Source of the DNA: Candidatus Omnitrophota bacterium
GTDB lineage: Bacteria > Hinthialibacterota > Hinthialibacteria > Hinthialibacterales > JAKPRU01
Direction of reading: 5' to 3'
Length of the DNA stretch: 64,000 bases
Assembly: GCA_029570205.1 (NCBI GenBank)
Contig: JAKQSI010000109.1
Location: forward strand, 12,743 to 76,742
Shown here: piece by piece, positions 36,677 to 46,157 of the stretch
Layout of the letters: every line of letters begins with the position of its first letter
How positions within the stretch are numbered: the first letter of the stretch is position 1
Position numbers and translations under genes: made by a program
The notes under the pieces: generated by a model
Told to the model about the DNA's origin: nothing
The model's input: only the letters and a program-made list of their open reading frames with translations
Database searches by the model: none

Positions 36677-39445
36677 TTATTTAAGATCATTCCGGGTCTT
36701 GATGATCAGGGTCGGATCCACAGGATACCGCCCCTCTCGTTCTCCGTAAATCGAAAGGCCGCCTTTATGCGCGGCGTTTTCATTTACCTGGAAGGCAATA
36801 CGTAACTCCGTCTCGCCCTGTTTGTTTTCAAAGAGTTCCGAAACCTGTTCCGTCGGTAGTTGAATCCGCTGCAGGTAGCCATAAGAGCTCGGATGTTTCC
36901 CGGAAAGGTTGGACAGCAATCCCCGCACATCCGCCGGATCGTCGAGGATCAGAACGGTCTCCACGATCATCCCGTTGACCAGGACGGTGACATCGGTTGG
37001 GAATTTCTTGTCCGGCTCGCTTTGCGGATAGTCGGTTTCCTTGTGTTTTTGTGGCCAGTCAATTTTAGCCGCACCGGCACACGCGCCGAGTTCGACCAGA
37101 AGTTCCATTTCCGCAGGTTGTGCGGCTACCACTTCCGCAGGGACAATCACCTGGTATTCGACGCGGCCGGCGCCCTCGCCGAATACCTTCTCACCGCTCT
37201 CAAACCTCTGCAATTTCCTATTCCAAATCTCCGAGGCGACATCGCCCGGTTTCCAGCGCAAAATGCACTGTCTCCCGTTTTTTTCGACACGCGGCGCAGG
37301 ATCTGTTAGCGTATGAAATGTAGCGAAGTTTCGGGCCACTACTTTTCCATCCTTGTCTTCCGCCGCCACGCACAGCACGTACAGCATGGGGTCTTCCGGC
37401 AACACTCCGATCTCCAGGTTGACCAGCGGGGTTACCGCGAAGTGCGGCGCGGAGGTTCGTGTCCGCACACCGGCGGACCGCCAGACCTCCCCCAGCGTAT
37501 TTACTCCCGATAGCCGCCAGCTAATCAATAGAGTTTCATCACCCTTGCCGGAAAATCGGCTGATCCAGGTGGTTACATTCAACGCCTCACCCGGCTTTCG
37601 GGGTTCCAACGGCACAAGATCAACACCAAGAAAGTCCTCGTTGTGGATGTCGCAGTAGCTGAATGGCGGCTGGCCTTCCGGCACGGGAATCAGTTCCTCA
37701 TAGCCGTATTCTTTCGGACTGCGGTCGTAATCCATCATCCCGTTGTGTTCCCATTCAATATCCTGCAATTCCGTATAAATGTAGCCGCAGATCTTCTCGT
37801 GCCGACGAAGCTCCGTGGTGAGATAATGCAGGCACCAGGAAATATCCCGGTCGCCGCTTCCCGCGCTGACTCCGCCGTACTCGCTGTTCATCAGCGGCTC
37901 CGTTCCCTGCTTGTTACCGCCGATGTAGTTAAACTCCGATCCCGGAAAAGTTTGCGCGACCACATCCTCGATATGTTTCTTTGCCTTCTGAAAATCATAG
38001 ATGTAGAAATGCCAGGAGTTGATATCCGTAATAACATGGTCATACCGGCACGCAGAATTATCCTCTACCAGCCTTGTCGGGTCCGTTTGTTTCGTGGAAT
38101 GATAAAGCGACTTAACCCAATCCTGGCTCTCCCGGGTGTCGTGCTTTTCCAGGCCCCAGGTTTCATTAAACAGGACCCAGGAGAAAATACACGGATGATT
38201 CTTATCTCGCGCAACGGCAGAATCCAGCATCTTTGTGTATAGTTCTTTCGCCCGGTCGTCATATCGATTGAAATTCGGCATGTCCTGCTGGATCAACAGT
38301 CCCAGCCGATCGGCCCAGTAATAGAATCGCGGTTCCTCCAGTTTGATATGAATGCGGAGGAAATTGAATCCGAATTCCAGCGCCTTTTCCACATCCAAAC
38401 GGGTCGCGGCATCGTTTGGGAATGTGTAGATACCCTCCGGGTTAAACGACTGGTCGAGCGCGCCGATCAGGTAAATGGGCCGTCCGTTCAGGAAAATGTA
38501 CTCATACTCTTTCTCGGGCAGCGCCTGGCGCGTAACGGAACGGATACCGAAATAGGTATGTACCGTATCCAGTACCTGCTCATCGCTTTTGAGTGTCAGG
38601 CGGCAGAAATAGAGGTTCGGAGATTCCGGCGACCACAGTCGCGGGGCGCGGACATCCATGTCAAACGTTAGCTTGTTTGTTTCGATCGTATATCTCTGGG
38701 GTTCACCGAACGTCGAGCCGGACGTCAGTCCTTCCGGGTCCGTTTCGGGGGCAAGTTCAAGGTAGAGCGGGGCTTTAATTTTGCCGCCAATGATAACGGA
38801 CCAGGAGACTGTTCCTTTCAGGGCATCCGTCCGGATTGTCGCGTTCTCCAGGTATGCCGGGCCGCGCGCCTCCAGATAAACCGTCTGCCAGATTCCGCCG
38901 GTCGGCGTATACCAGCCGGTTTGTTTCCCGGACGGCTGGCTCGGATCAAGCAGATCCACTACGCGGATCACGAGGCTGTTCTCCCGGTCCATCCGGCAGA
39001 GAGGGGTTATATCGAAACCGAACGGGTCATATCCGCCCTCATGTTTCCCCGCCTCCATGCCGTTCACCCAGACCGTTGCCTCAAAATCTGCCGCGCCCAC
39101 GGTCAGCCAGATTCGCTTGTCCCGCCAGTCTGCAGGGACCTCCAAGCGGCGGAAATACCACCCGGTTCCCCGGCGATCCGGTTCGCCGATGCCGGACAGG
39201 CGGCTTTCCCACGGGAACGGCACAATGATCTCGCGGGTCGCAACCTTCGTTTCGGGCCACTTCTGCCAGCCCTGTGACTCGCCCGACCGGCCTTCCTCAA
39301 ACGCAAACTCCCAAGGGCCGTTCAGGCATTGCCATACATCGCGCCGCCAATCCGGGCGCGGATGTTCGGATTTCGGAATCTCCGCCGATATGTTCATCGT
39401 CAACGCTCCGCAAAGCAGGAATAAGAAACCAATTCGAAACCTCAT
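36677..39445 (-). CDS. Secreted glycoside hydrolase family 2 protein (beta-galactosidase/glucuronidase-like)
   Basis: A 922-residue exported enzyme. A signal peptide (about residues 1-20) is followed by the GH2 sugar-binding domain ('GPWEFAFEEG', 'VGAADFEATVWVNGMEAGKHEGGY'), an immunoglobulin-like domain, and the TIM barrel. The acid/base Glu is in 'WVLFNETWGL' and the nucleophile Glu in 'LMNSEYGGVS'. A long beta-rich C-terminal part (about 620-922) has no assigned function. The start at 39445 is fixed by GGAGGAGA six bases upstream and by the signal peptide. Export and pairing with the cytoplasmic GH4 gene suggest it trims a plant or microbial glycan outside before uptake. Confidence 0.9.
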   Translation of the reverse strand: MRFRIGFLFLLCGALTMNISAEIPKSEHPRPDWRRDVWQCLNGPWEFAFEEGRSGESQGWQKWPETKVATREIIVPFPWESRLSGIGEPDRRGTGWYFRRLEVPADWRDKRIWLTVGAADFEATVWVNGMEAGKHEGGYDPFGFDITPLCRMDRENSLVIRVVDLLDPSQPSGKQTGWYTPTGGIWQTVYLEARGPAYLENATIRTDALKGTVSWSVIIGGKIKAPLYLELAPETDPEGLTSGSTFGEPQRYTIETNKLTFDMDVRAPRLWSPESPNLYFCRLTLKSDEQVLDTVHTYFGIRSVTRQALPEKEYEYIFLNGRPIYLIGALDQSFNPEGIYTFPNDAATRLDVEKALEFGFNFLRIHIKLEEPRFYYWADRLGLLIQQDMPNFNRYDDRAKELYTKMLDSAVARDKNHPCIFSWVLFNETWGLEKHDTRESQDWVKSLYHSTKQTDPTRLVEDNSACRYDHVITDINSWHFYIYDFQKAKKHIEDVVAQTFPGSEFNYIGGNKQGTEPLMNSEYGGVSAGSGDRDISWCLHYLTTELRRHEKICGYIYTELQDIEWEHNGMMDYDRSPKEYGYEELIPVPEGQPPFSYCDIHNEDFLGVDLVPLEPRKPGEALNVTTWISRFSGKGDETLLISWRLSGVNTLGEVWRSAGVRTRTSAPHFAVTPLVNLEIGVLPEDPMLYVLCVAAEDKDGKVVARNFATFHTLTDPAPRVEKNGRQCILRWKPGDVASEIWNRKLQRFESGEKVFGEGAGRVEYQVIVPAEVVAAQPAEMELLVELGACAGAAKIDWPQKHKETDYPQSEPDKKFPTDVTVLVNGMIVETVLILDDPADVRGLLSNLSGKHPSSYGYLQRIQLPTEQVSELFENKQGETELRIAFQVNENAAHKGGLSIYGEREGRYPVDPTLIIKTRNDLK

Positions 39446-39803
39446 ATCTCTCCTCCAAGGGCGCGGGGTGATTCTCTTCTGCCTCAAGCGTAACACTCTG
39501 CGCCGAAGAGGTGAATCCCGTGGCGGGGGTCGTGCTCGATTGTTGGATTCCAGCTCCCACCGGAATGACGGACCTTTTACCCCCCTCAATCCCCCCGTAA
39601 ACGGGGGGAGAATTCTCCCTCCCTGTTTACGGGGAGGGCCGGGGTAGGGTACTTACGGGGAGGGCGGGGGTGGGGCACTGGGGGGGGTATAGAGAAAGGA
39701 TCGGGGTGAGGAGACAAATCAAACCGGCCACCCCCATTCGTCTTCCTCGATGAAATATGGTAGCCTTTCCACAACAGGTCGCTTCAGCGAATAGAGGAAT
39801 GCC
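39446..39803. repeat. Intergenic region with GC-rich CCCCGT-ACGGGG palindromes
   Basis: CCCCCCGT (39591-39598) pairs with ACGGGGGG (39601-39608), and partly degenerate copies of CGGGGAGGG follow to about 39680, including CTCCCTGTTTACGGGGAGGG. No gene was recognised. The region separates divergent genes (GH2 leftward, rmlB rightward), so it must also contain their promoters. Confidence 0.5.
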
Positions 39804-40847
39804 ATGAGACTTTTCGTCACCGGCGGGGCCGGATTTATCGGGTCACACTTCATCCGCTTCATGCTTCGGGAGGACCCGAACACGCAGATCGTCAATTTCG
39901 ACAAACTTACGTACGCGGGGAATCTCGATAACCTGAAAGAATGCGAGGACAATCCCCGATACGCCTTCGTTCGGGGAGATATCGCAAATGCCGGGCAGGT
40001 GCGCAAGGCGCTGTCAAGCGGCGGTTTTGATGCCATCGTCAATTTCGCCGCCGAAACCCACGTGGATCGCTCCATCGGCTCGCCATCGGATTTTCTGAAC
40101 ACGGACATTTTCGGCACCTTCTGCCTCCTGGAGGCGGTCCGCGAATTCGGCATCCCGCGCTATATCCAAATCAGCACGGACGAGGTGTACGGCACAGTGC
40201 CGGTCGGCTCCTGCACAGAGACCGCCCCGCTCAATCCGTCCAATCCATATTCGGCAAGCAAAGCGGGCGGTGACCTGCTCGCGCTCTCCTATTTCAAAAC
40301 GTACCGGACCCCGGTCCTGATCACGCGCGCCTCCAACAATTACGGGCCGAATCAGTACCCCGAAAAGTTCATCCCTCTCGCGACTACGAACGCTCTGGAC
40401 AATCGCCCAATCCCGCTTTACGGCGACGGAATGCAGATTCGCGACTGGCTGTTTGTAGAGGATCATTGCCGGGCCATTCACGCCGTTCTGATGAAAGGCA
40501 AGGAAGGCGAGATATACAATATCGGCGGCGACCAGGAACGCCCCAACCGCGAAATCGCCGAGATGATTCTCGCCCTGCTCGATAAACCGAAAGAGCTGAT
40601 TCGCCGTGTCGCCGACCGGCCCGGCCATGATACCCGTTACAGTCTGGATTGTTCCAAACTCAAGAAACTCGGCTGGCAGCCGACCATTCCGGTAGAGAAA
40701 GGAATGCGCCGGACAGTCGAGTGGTATCGCGACAACCGCCGGTGGTGGGAGAAAATCAAATCGGGTGAATTTAAACGATACTACCGGGAACACTACGGAC
40801 GTCGCCTGGAAGAATCGACTACACCGGACAAGGAGGATGCGCAATGA
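39804..40847 (+). CDS. rmlB: dTDP-glucose 4,6-dehydratase
   Basis: RmlB converts dTDP-glucose to dTDP-4-keto-6-deoxyglucose, the entry to dTDP-rhamnose and other deoxysugars. The protein is 347 residues. The Rossmann motif is 'VTGGAGFIGSHF', the catalytic 'ISTDEVYGTV' has Asp and Glu, the YxxxK pair lies in 'NPYSASKAGG', and 'RASNNYGPNQYPEKFIP' is typical of the family. It overlaps the following nucleotidyltransferase gene by four bases, so the two are coupled. No rmlC or rmlD lies in the window, so the final sugar is unknown; the DegT-type aminotransferase near 8 kb is one possible user of such intermediates. Confidence 0.95.
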   Translation: MRLFVTGGAGFIGSHFIRFMLREDPNTQIVNFDKLTYAGNLDNLKECEDNPRYAFVRGDIANAGQVRKALSSGGFDAIVNFAAETHVDRSIGSPSDFLNTDIFGTFCLLEAVREFGIPRYIQISTDEVYGTVPVGSCTETAPLNPSNPYSASKAGGDLLALSYFKTYRTPVLITRASNNYGPNQYPEKFIPLATTNALDNRPIPLYGDGMQIRDWLFVEDHCRAIHAVLMKGKEGEIYNIGGDQERPNREIAEMILALLDKPKELIRRVADRPGHDTRYSLDCSKLKKLGWQPTIPVEKGMRRTVEWYRDNRRWWEKIKSGEFKRYYREHYGRRLEESTTPDKEDAQ

Positions 40848-41575
40848 AAGGTGTCATTACCGCAGGCGGACTGGGAACCCGACTGTATCCCATGACCAAG
40901 GTCACAAACAAACATCTTCTGCCGATCTACGACCTTCCGATGATTTATTACCCGATCCAGGCGCTTATTAACGCCGGAATTGACGATATTATGATCATTA
41001 CCGGCGGCAATAATGCGGGCGACTTTATCCGTCTGCTCGGAAACGGTAAAGAATTCGGACTCAAACGGCTGTCGTATGTGTACCAGGAAGGGGAAGGTGG
41101 CATCGCTGCCGCTGTTTCATTAACTCGGGATTTTGTCGGGGACGACCGCGTAGCCGTCGTGCTCGGCGACAACATTATTGAGAACAACTTTGCGAACGCC
41201 GTTCACGATTTCCAGAAACAGGAACGGGGCGCCAAAATCCTGCTGAAAGAAGTCGCCCATCCCGAACACTACGGGGTCCCGACCATTCAGGATAAACGCA
41301 TCATCAAGATAACGGAAAAACCGACACATCCCGATACGAACTACGCCGTAATCGGTATCTACCTGTACGATAACCGTGTATTCGACATGATTGAACGATT
41401 AAAACCCTCCAGCCGGGGCGAACTGGAGATCACCGATGTCAATAACGCCTATATCGAGGAAGGCACACTGACCTACGAAATCCTCGACGGCTGGTGGGCC
41501 GATTGCGGCGAAGATCGGACCTCTTTATTTGAGGCCAGCTGCCTGGTGGCAAAAACCGGGGCGAACAAATTGTAA
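40844..41575 (+). CDS. rfbA: Glucose-1-phosphate thymidylyltransferase (short form)
   Basis: This enzyme makes dTDP-glucose from dTTP and glucose-1-phosphate, the substrate of the RmlB made from the preceding gene. The N-terminal nucleotidyltransferase motif is 'GGLGTRLYPMTKVTNKHLLP', followed by 'MIYYPIQALINAGI' and 'VVLGDNIIENNF'. At 243 residues it lacks the roughly 45-residue C-terminal tail of classical RmlA, matching the short-form group common in Archaea and deep-branching bacteria. The ATG overlaps the rmlB stop as ATGA. Downstream lies an array of palindromic repeats. Confidence 0.93.
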   Translation: MKGVITAGGLGTRLYPMTKVTNKHLLPIYDLPMIYYPIQALINAGIDDIMIITGGNNAGDFIRLLGNGKEFGLKRLSYVYQEGEGGIAAAVSLTRDFVGDDRVAVVLGDNIIENNFANAVHDFQKQERGAKILLKEVAHPEHYGVPTIQDKRIIKITEKPTHPDTNYAVIGIYLYDNRVFDMIERLKPSSRGELEITDVNNAYIEEGTLTYEILDGWWADCGEDRTSLFEASCLVAKTGANKL

Positions 41576-41592
41576 GGGCGGTGTCTTGGTGG

Positions 41593-41787
41593 GACAGGCC
41601 TCCGTGCCTGTCATTGTTTCTTGATGATGGCCAGGGGCGATGACGGCCAGGCAGGGACGCTTGGCCTACTGGAATTGATGGGACAGGCCTGCGTGCCTGT
41701 CATTGTCTCTTGATAATGGCCAGAGGCGATGACGGCCAGGCAGGGACGCCTGGCCTACTGGAATTGGTGGGACAGGCCTCTGCTGTC
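41593..41787. repeat. 89-base tandem repeat (about 2.2 copies) with two palindromes per unit
   Basis: Each unit holds a GACAGGC-N6-GCCTGTC palindrome (41593-41612, 41682-41701, and a truncated copy from 41771) and a GCCAGGC-N6-GC(C/T)TGGC palindrome (41646-41665, 41735-41754). The period is exactly 89 bases for both. The array sits between the convergent ends of rfbA and the GH38 gene, so it may fold at the transcript ends. Confidence 0.8.
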
Positions 41788-41810
41788 TGAGAACGACCGC
41801 GGGACACCAT

Positions 41811-44800
41811 TCACCACGCCACGCGCACAGTCTTGACCTCAAACGGGCTGAAGGGGAGCACTACCGTATTGCCATCAACTAACGAAACCCGCTTTTCATT
41901 TCGTTCGATTAAATTACACTCCCAGACCTTCTTCGGCTTCTCGGAAAATGTAATCTTTACCGGTCCCCGATAGCCCAGCGACTCGTAGAATCGGAGAATG
42001 ACATCATCGCCGACCTCTGCTTTCTTTACCGTATCCAATACCACATTCGACGGATGAATTTGTATCCAGGAATATCGTGCGGAGATTTCCCCCGTGTGGC
42101 GACTTGTCCGAACGGCGCGGAGCGGGTTGTTCAGTTCGGCGGCACGGCGCACCGTTTCGCCCATACGCCAGTCTCCCGCATGAGGATACAGGCTGTAAGT
42201 AAATCGGTGCGTTCCCTCATCCGCTTGCGGGTCCGGGATGATCGGGCTTCTCAGCAGCGTGAGGCGCAATACATTATCCCGACAGTCATAGCCATACTTA
42301 CAGTCGTTCAGCAGACTCACACCATAGTTGCCCTCCGACAAATCTGCCCAACGCTGCGCGGGAACCTCAAACTGCGCCCTTTCCCAGCTATGGTTACGAC
42401 TGGTGGGACGTTCAATCGCGCCGAATTGAATCTCGTATGTAGCCCTCGGCGACAGGATGTGAAGCGGGAATGCGACTTTGAGAAGTACTCGCTTCTCCCA
42501 CCACTCGATCTGCGTCTCAAAATCAATCCGTGGAATATGGCTGTAAACGATTATGTCCTGTACCAATGTGGATTGTCGGGTTCTTCGTCGGATACGAACA
42601 CGCGCACGAACCGGCCCGGATTCTAATACCTCTATAGAATCCGCCGGATCGAACGACCACATCTGTTCTTCAAAGTTGTGATCGAAATCCCAGGCATCGT
42701 GTTTCCACGGACGATCATCAAACAGCTGAAAAACATTGCCATGTTTCCCCTGCTCCAATACATCCCGATCCTGCCGCTTGTCGTATATCTGTGTCAGATC
42801 GCCGTCCGGGGACAGATCTATAACAAAGTAATCGTGTTCGAGTCGGGTGTTCGAAACCTCTATTGGATTGCATAGCGCACGGCCTGTGACCGTAGCAAGA
42901 TCTTCACAATTTGCTTCTCTCCCTCCGGGCAAGCGCTCCGAATTGCGCCGGGCCTTCGCATTAGCCTTACCACCGTTCCCCTGAAGGAGCGAATAGACCT
43001 CATGGCCCATGGATGGGACATCGTTCGCAAGGAACAGTAACGCGGGTAAACCATCTTCGTTCGATACAATCTGTACCGGCTGGGGTTGCCCACGACTATC
43101 CAGAACGGATGATTCCTTCCCCTCAGCATCCAGATCTACCGAGACCAGCCCGGTATGCGACCAGCTCAACGTATTCAACACAACAATCGGATTTCCCGAT
43201 CCACGTGTGTCTATTTTGCGGACAAGTTCCTTCTGTGCTGTTTCGCTGATCTGTTCAATGTTCGCCAGGGCCGTTCCCAATTGCGCTTCGGTATCCTCAT
43301 AGACATTCCGGACCGATGAGCCGGGCAGGATGTCGTGGAATTGATTGAGCAAGACATCGAGCCAACGCGATTGCAGTTGTTCCGATTCATATCCGCCGCC
43401 CATCATCATGTTCCGGGTAGAAAATATTTCCGCATGGCGCAGGGCGATCTCGCACAGCCTGTTCAAGCGTTTTGTGCGGGACTGGGTGGTCTGACAGGCC
43501 CGATGAAGTTCCAGGTACAATTCGCCTTTCCAGACCGGGAGTTTATCCAGCGGGACTTCTTTCTCCACCGTTTCGAAATACTCCTGTACCTTTCCAAATC
43601 GGCATTTAGGCATTCCCGCTATATTTGTAAGGCGGGCCGCGATTTCAATCATTTCCCGGGTAGGCCCGCCGCCACCGTCCCCCCATCCGAACGAAGCGAT
43701 CTGTTCCGGCGCGAGATCCTTGCTCCTGAAGTTTCCCCAGTGTTCCAGGAGCGTTTTCGGCTCAAGCTCGATATTGTAGGTTCCTTCGATCATTATGGAG
43801 AGAACACGTGTGCCGTCGATTCCTTCCCACCAAAAAAGGGTGTACGGAAATCTATTGTAGACATTCCAACTCAGTTTTGTCGTCGCGAAATAATCCACGC
43901 CGGCTTTTTTCAGGATCTGGGGCATCGCCCAATTATAGCCGAACGCATCCGGCAGCCATTCCACACGCGAGCGGACACCGAATTCCTTCTCAAAGAACCC
44001 GTTACCATACAGCAACTGCCGAATAATGGACTCGCCCGAAGTGCAATGATTGTCCTGCTCGATCCACGAGGCTCCCAGGCATTCCCATCGGCCGGACTTT
44101 ACCCATTTGTGAATGCGGTTGTAGAGATCAGGATAATACTCTTTCAAATAAGCGTATTGTTGAGGCTGACTGTAGGAGAAAAGGAAGTCGGGATATTCCT
44201 CCAGGTATTTGAGCATGGAGGACACGGTTCGGGCGCACTTGCGTTTCGTTTCACGAATGGGCCAGAGCCAGGCTGTGTCGATATGCGTATGCCCCACCAG
44301 GAGCATCCGGCCATCGCGGACATCTGCCGGAAATTTCTGTAGACCTTCGGCTAATGCTTCTCGCGCTTTGCGGATCGAATCGCGGTAGTGTTTCCCGCCG
44401 CCATCCTGCAGATCCACCATTTTCACGCACGGCGCCAGCATCCGAAGAAACTTCTGTTGGAGATTTGATTCTTCCGGGTACAAGCGAAGCACATCCCAGG
44501 CCACGGAGGCATCCCGGTAAAATCCGGCGATCTCAAGATCCTTAATCGCGAGGCGGGCATATTCGAACGTGGTCTCGGTGACTCGTCCGGGGTCGACGTA
44601 TGGCGTGTTTACCGCCTCGATCAGAATATCCAGTTTTTCGCCGCCTCTAGCCTTGTTCGAAAGGAGGATTTCATCACGGGTCACACTCAGACCCTGGAAT
44701 GGTTTGCCGTTCAGATAGCAGAGGCTTTCGCCGCCCGGGCGAAGAAGCAGCACAACGGCCTTGCCTTTCCACTCGCAAGGAACGCTCGTGGTGGCGCGAA

Positions 44801-45023
44801 ACCAGGCGGTGATATCCACACCTTCCGCGCCCCAGTGCATGGGAACAGCGAATCGTTTCCAACCGCGTGCAGGGGGTTTTTCGGGGCCACGCCCGGTACC
44901 GGTGAGGCACATTTCCCACGGCCCGATGTCCCGAACATCCTGGTAAATCGTCCGCGCAATCTCTTTCAGACGGTTCCCGATCTGCCCGATTTCCAATTCA
45001 CGTTCCACTCGAAAAACAGTCAC
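41811..45023 (-). CDS. Glycoside hydrolase family 38 alpha-mannosidase
   Basis: A 1070-residue retaining alpha-mannosidase. The catalytic (alpha/beta)7-like domain starts 'LLVGHTHIDTAWLWP' (zinc-binding HxHxD pattern), with the nucleophile Asp in 'EWLPDAFGYNWAMPQIL', then the GH38 helical domain and beta-sandwich domains to the end. Size and domain order match bacterial and class II mannosidases. No signal peptide is seen, so it should be cytoplasmic and act on imported mannose oligosaccharides. The start is a GTG at 45023; a strong ribosome site is not obvious. It is divergent from the adenine-methylase island and convergent with rfbA. Confidence 0.93.
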   Translation of the reverse strand: MTVFRVERELEIGQIGNRLKEIARTIYQDVRDIGPWEMCLTGTGRGPEKPPARGWKRFAVPMHWGAEGVDITAWFRATTSVPCEWKGKAVVLLLRPGGESLCYLNGKPFQGLSVTRDEILLSNKARGGEKLDILIEAVNTPYVDPGRVTETTFEYARLAIKDLEIAGFYRDASVAWDVLRLYPEESNLQQKFLRMLAPCVKMVDLQDGGGKHYRDSIRKAREALAEGLQKFPADVRDGRMLLVGHTHIDTAWLWPIRETKRKCARTVSSMLKYLEEYPDFLFSYSQPQQYAYLKEYYPDLYNRIHKWVKSGRWECLGASWIEQDNHCTSGESIIRQLLYGNGFFEKEFGVRSRVEWLPDAFGYNWAMPQILKKAGVDYFATTKLSWNVYNRFPYTLFWWEGIDGTRVLSIMIEGTYNIELEPKTLLEHWGNFRSKDLAPEQIASFGWGDGGGGPTREMIEIAARLTNIAGMPKCRFGKVQEYFETVEKEVPLDKLPVWKGELYLELHRACQTTQSRTKRLNRLCEIALRHAEIFSTRNMMMGGGYESEQLQSRWLDVLLNQFHDILPGSSVRNVYEDTEAQLGTALANIEQISETAQKELVRKIDTRGSGNPIVVLNTLSWSHTGLVSVDLDAEGKESSVLDSRGQPQPVQIVSNEDGLPALLFLANDVPSMGHEVYSLLQGNGGKANAKARRNSERLPGGREANCEDLATVTGRALCNPIEVSNTRLEHDYFVIDLSPDGDLTQIYDKRQDRDVLEQGKHGNVFQLFDDRPWKHDAWDFDHNFEEQMWSFDPADSIEVLESGPVRARVRIRRRTRQSTLVQDIIVYSHIPRIDFETQIEWWEKRVLLKVAFPLHILSPRATYEIQFGAIERPTSRNHSWERAQFEVPAQRWADLSEGNYGVSLLNDCKYGYDCRDNVLRLTLLRSPIIPDPQADEGTHRFTYSLYPHAGDWRMGETVRRAAELNNPLRAVRTSRHTGEISARYSWIQIHPSNVVLDTVKKAEVGDDVILRFYESLGYRGPVKITFSEKPKKVWECNLIERNEKRVSLVDGNTVVLPFSPFEVKTVRVAW

Positions 45024-45125
45024 CGATTTCTCTTCCTTCCGAAATTGCGTTTACAAATCAAAAAGCGTATCCAGGACACCCTCAGGAAACAACGCTGGTC
45101 CGGGAATATCCCTTCTTTGCTCGGT

Positions 45126-45165
45126 TCCGTCGCCGCTTGGCGCGGCGACGGGGATTGGGGTAAAA
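45126..45165 (+). promoter_or_regulatory. Perfect 10-bp hairpin and possible promoter before the adenine methylase gene
   Basis: CCGTCGCCGC (45126-45135) and GCGGCGACGG (45141-45150) form a perfect palindrome with a five-base centre. A candidate -35 (TTGGCG, 45136-45141) lies in it, 18 bases before TAAAAT (45160-45165). The arrangement would let a protein bound to the palindrome control the restriction-modification operon. Confidence 0.4.
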
Positions 45166-45227
45166 TGACTGCTGGAAGACCACTGTTTCAAATCGGCAGC
45201 ATTGCGAGGTCATCCGGGAGAGACAAC

Positions 45228-46145
45228 ATGAAGACGGGCAGAGTCGTTCCACATCCTATCCCATACCAAGGGAGCAAGAGGGGATTGACGCAGACAATCC
45301 TACGTCTTTTTCCTCGGGAACGGGTGAGGCTGTTTGAGCCATTCGCCGGGTCCGCCGCCGTTTCCATCGCGGCCGCTGCGAACGGCCTCGTCAGTCATAT
45401 CATTCTGAACGATGCAAATGAGCCCTTGATGAGGCTGTGGGAGAGAATCATTCACAGCCCACACGACTTGATCGCCACCTATGAGCGACTTTGGAATGCT
45501 CAATTCGGAAGGGAAAGACACTATTACGACCGAATCCGTGAAGAATTCAACAACACTCATGATCCCGACTGTTTACTCTATCTCTTGGCAAGATGCGTGA
45601 AAGCATCAGTGCGCTACAACACCAATGGAGAGTTCAACCAAAGCCCGGATAACAGAAGAAAGGGCGCCAAACCAGAGACAATTGCCAAACACGTTCTCGG
45701 TGCATCCCGCCTTTTGCATGGGATCACCACCATCCGACACGGGGATTTCCGGGAAGCAATTCACGATGCCGACCCGAACGATATCATTTATATGGACCCT
45801 CCCTATCAAGGCGTATGTGGCAGACGGGATAGCCGGTACTCTGCGAGTCTGCCGTTTGAAGAATTTGTTGCAGCCTTGCACGACATGAATCACAGGCACC
45901 TCTCGTTCATCATCAGCTATGACGGACGCACAGGAGAAAAAACCTATGGAAATTTGCTTCCAAAGAACCTCGGACTGGGACATATCGAGGTGAAAGCCGG
46001 CGTGTCGTCACAGGCAACCTTGCTTGGCAGAAATGCGGAGACCGTGGAATCTCTTTATATTTCCGCTGGATTGGTGAAACGAATAGGCTTATCACGAATT
46101 GCTCAAAGTCAATCGGGCAGGGAGGCTCAGTTGGCGCTGTTCTGA
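45228..46145 (+). CDS. DNA adenine methylase, D12 (Dam-like) class
   Basis: A 305-residue N6-adenine methyltransferase. The SAM-binding region is 'PIPYQGSKRG' followed by 'LFEPFAGSAAVSIAAA', and the catalytic motif IV is DPPY at residues 190-193 ('YMDPPYQGV'), with the target-recognition region between them. It is the modification half of a restriction-modification pair: the HNH endonuclease gene starts about 12 bases after its stop. The ATG at 45228 begins at the conserved N-terminus; the open frame further upstream is unrelated. The recognition sequence cannot be deduced. The gene and its followers are AT-richer than the flanking GH38 gene, consistent with transfer. Confidence 0.9.
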   Translation: MKTGRVVPHPIPYQGSKRGLTQTILRLFPRERVRLFEPFAGSAAVSIAAAANGLVSHIILNDANEPLMRLWERIIHSPHDLIATYERLWNAQFGRERHYYDRIREEFNNTHDPDCLLYLLARCVKASVRYNTNGEFNQSPDNRRKGAKPETIAKHVLGASRLLHGITTIRHGDFREAIHDADPNDIIYMDPPYQGVCGRRDSRYSASLPFEEFVAALHDMNHRHLSFIISYDGRTGEKTYGNLLPKNLGLGHIEVKAGVSSQATLLGRNAETVESLYISAGLVKRIGLSRIAQSQSGREAQLALF

Positions 46146-46157
46146 GTGCAACCCATA

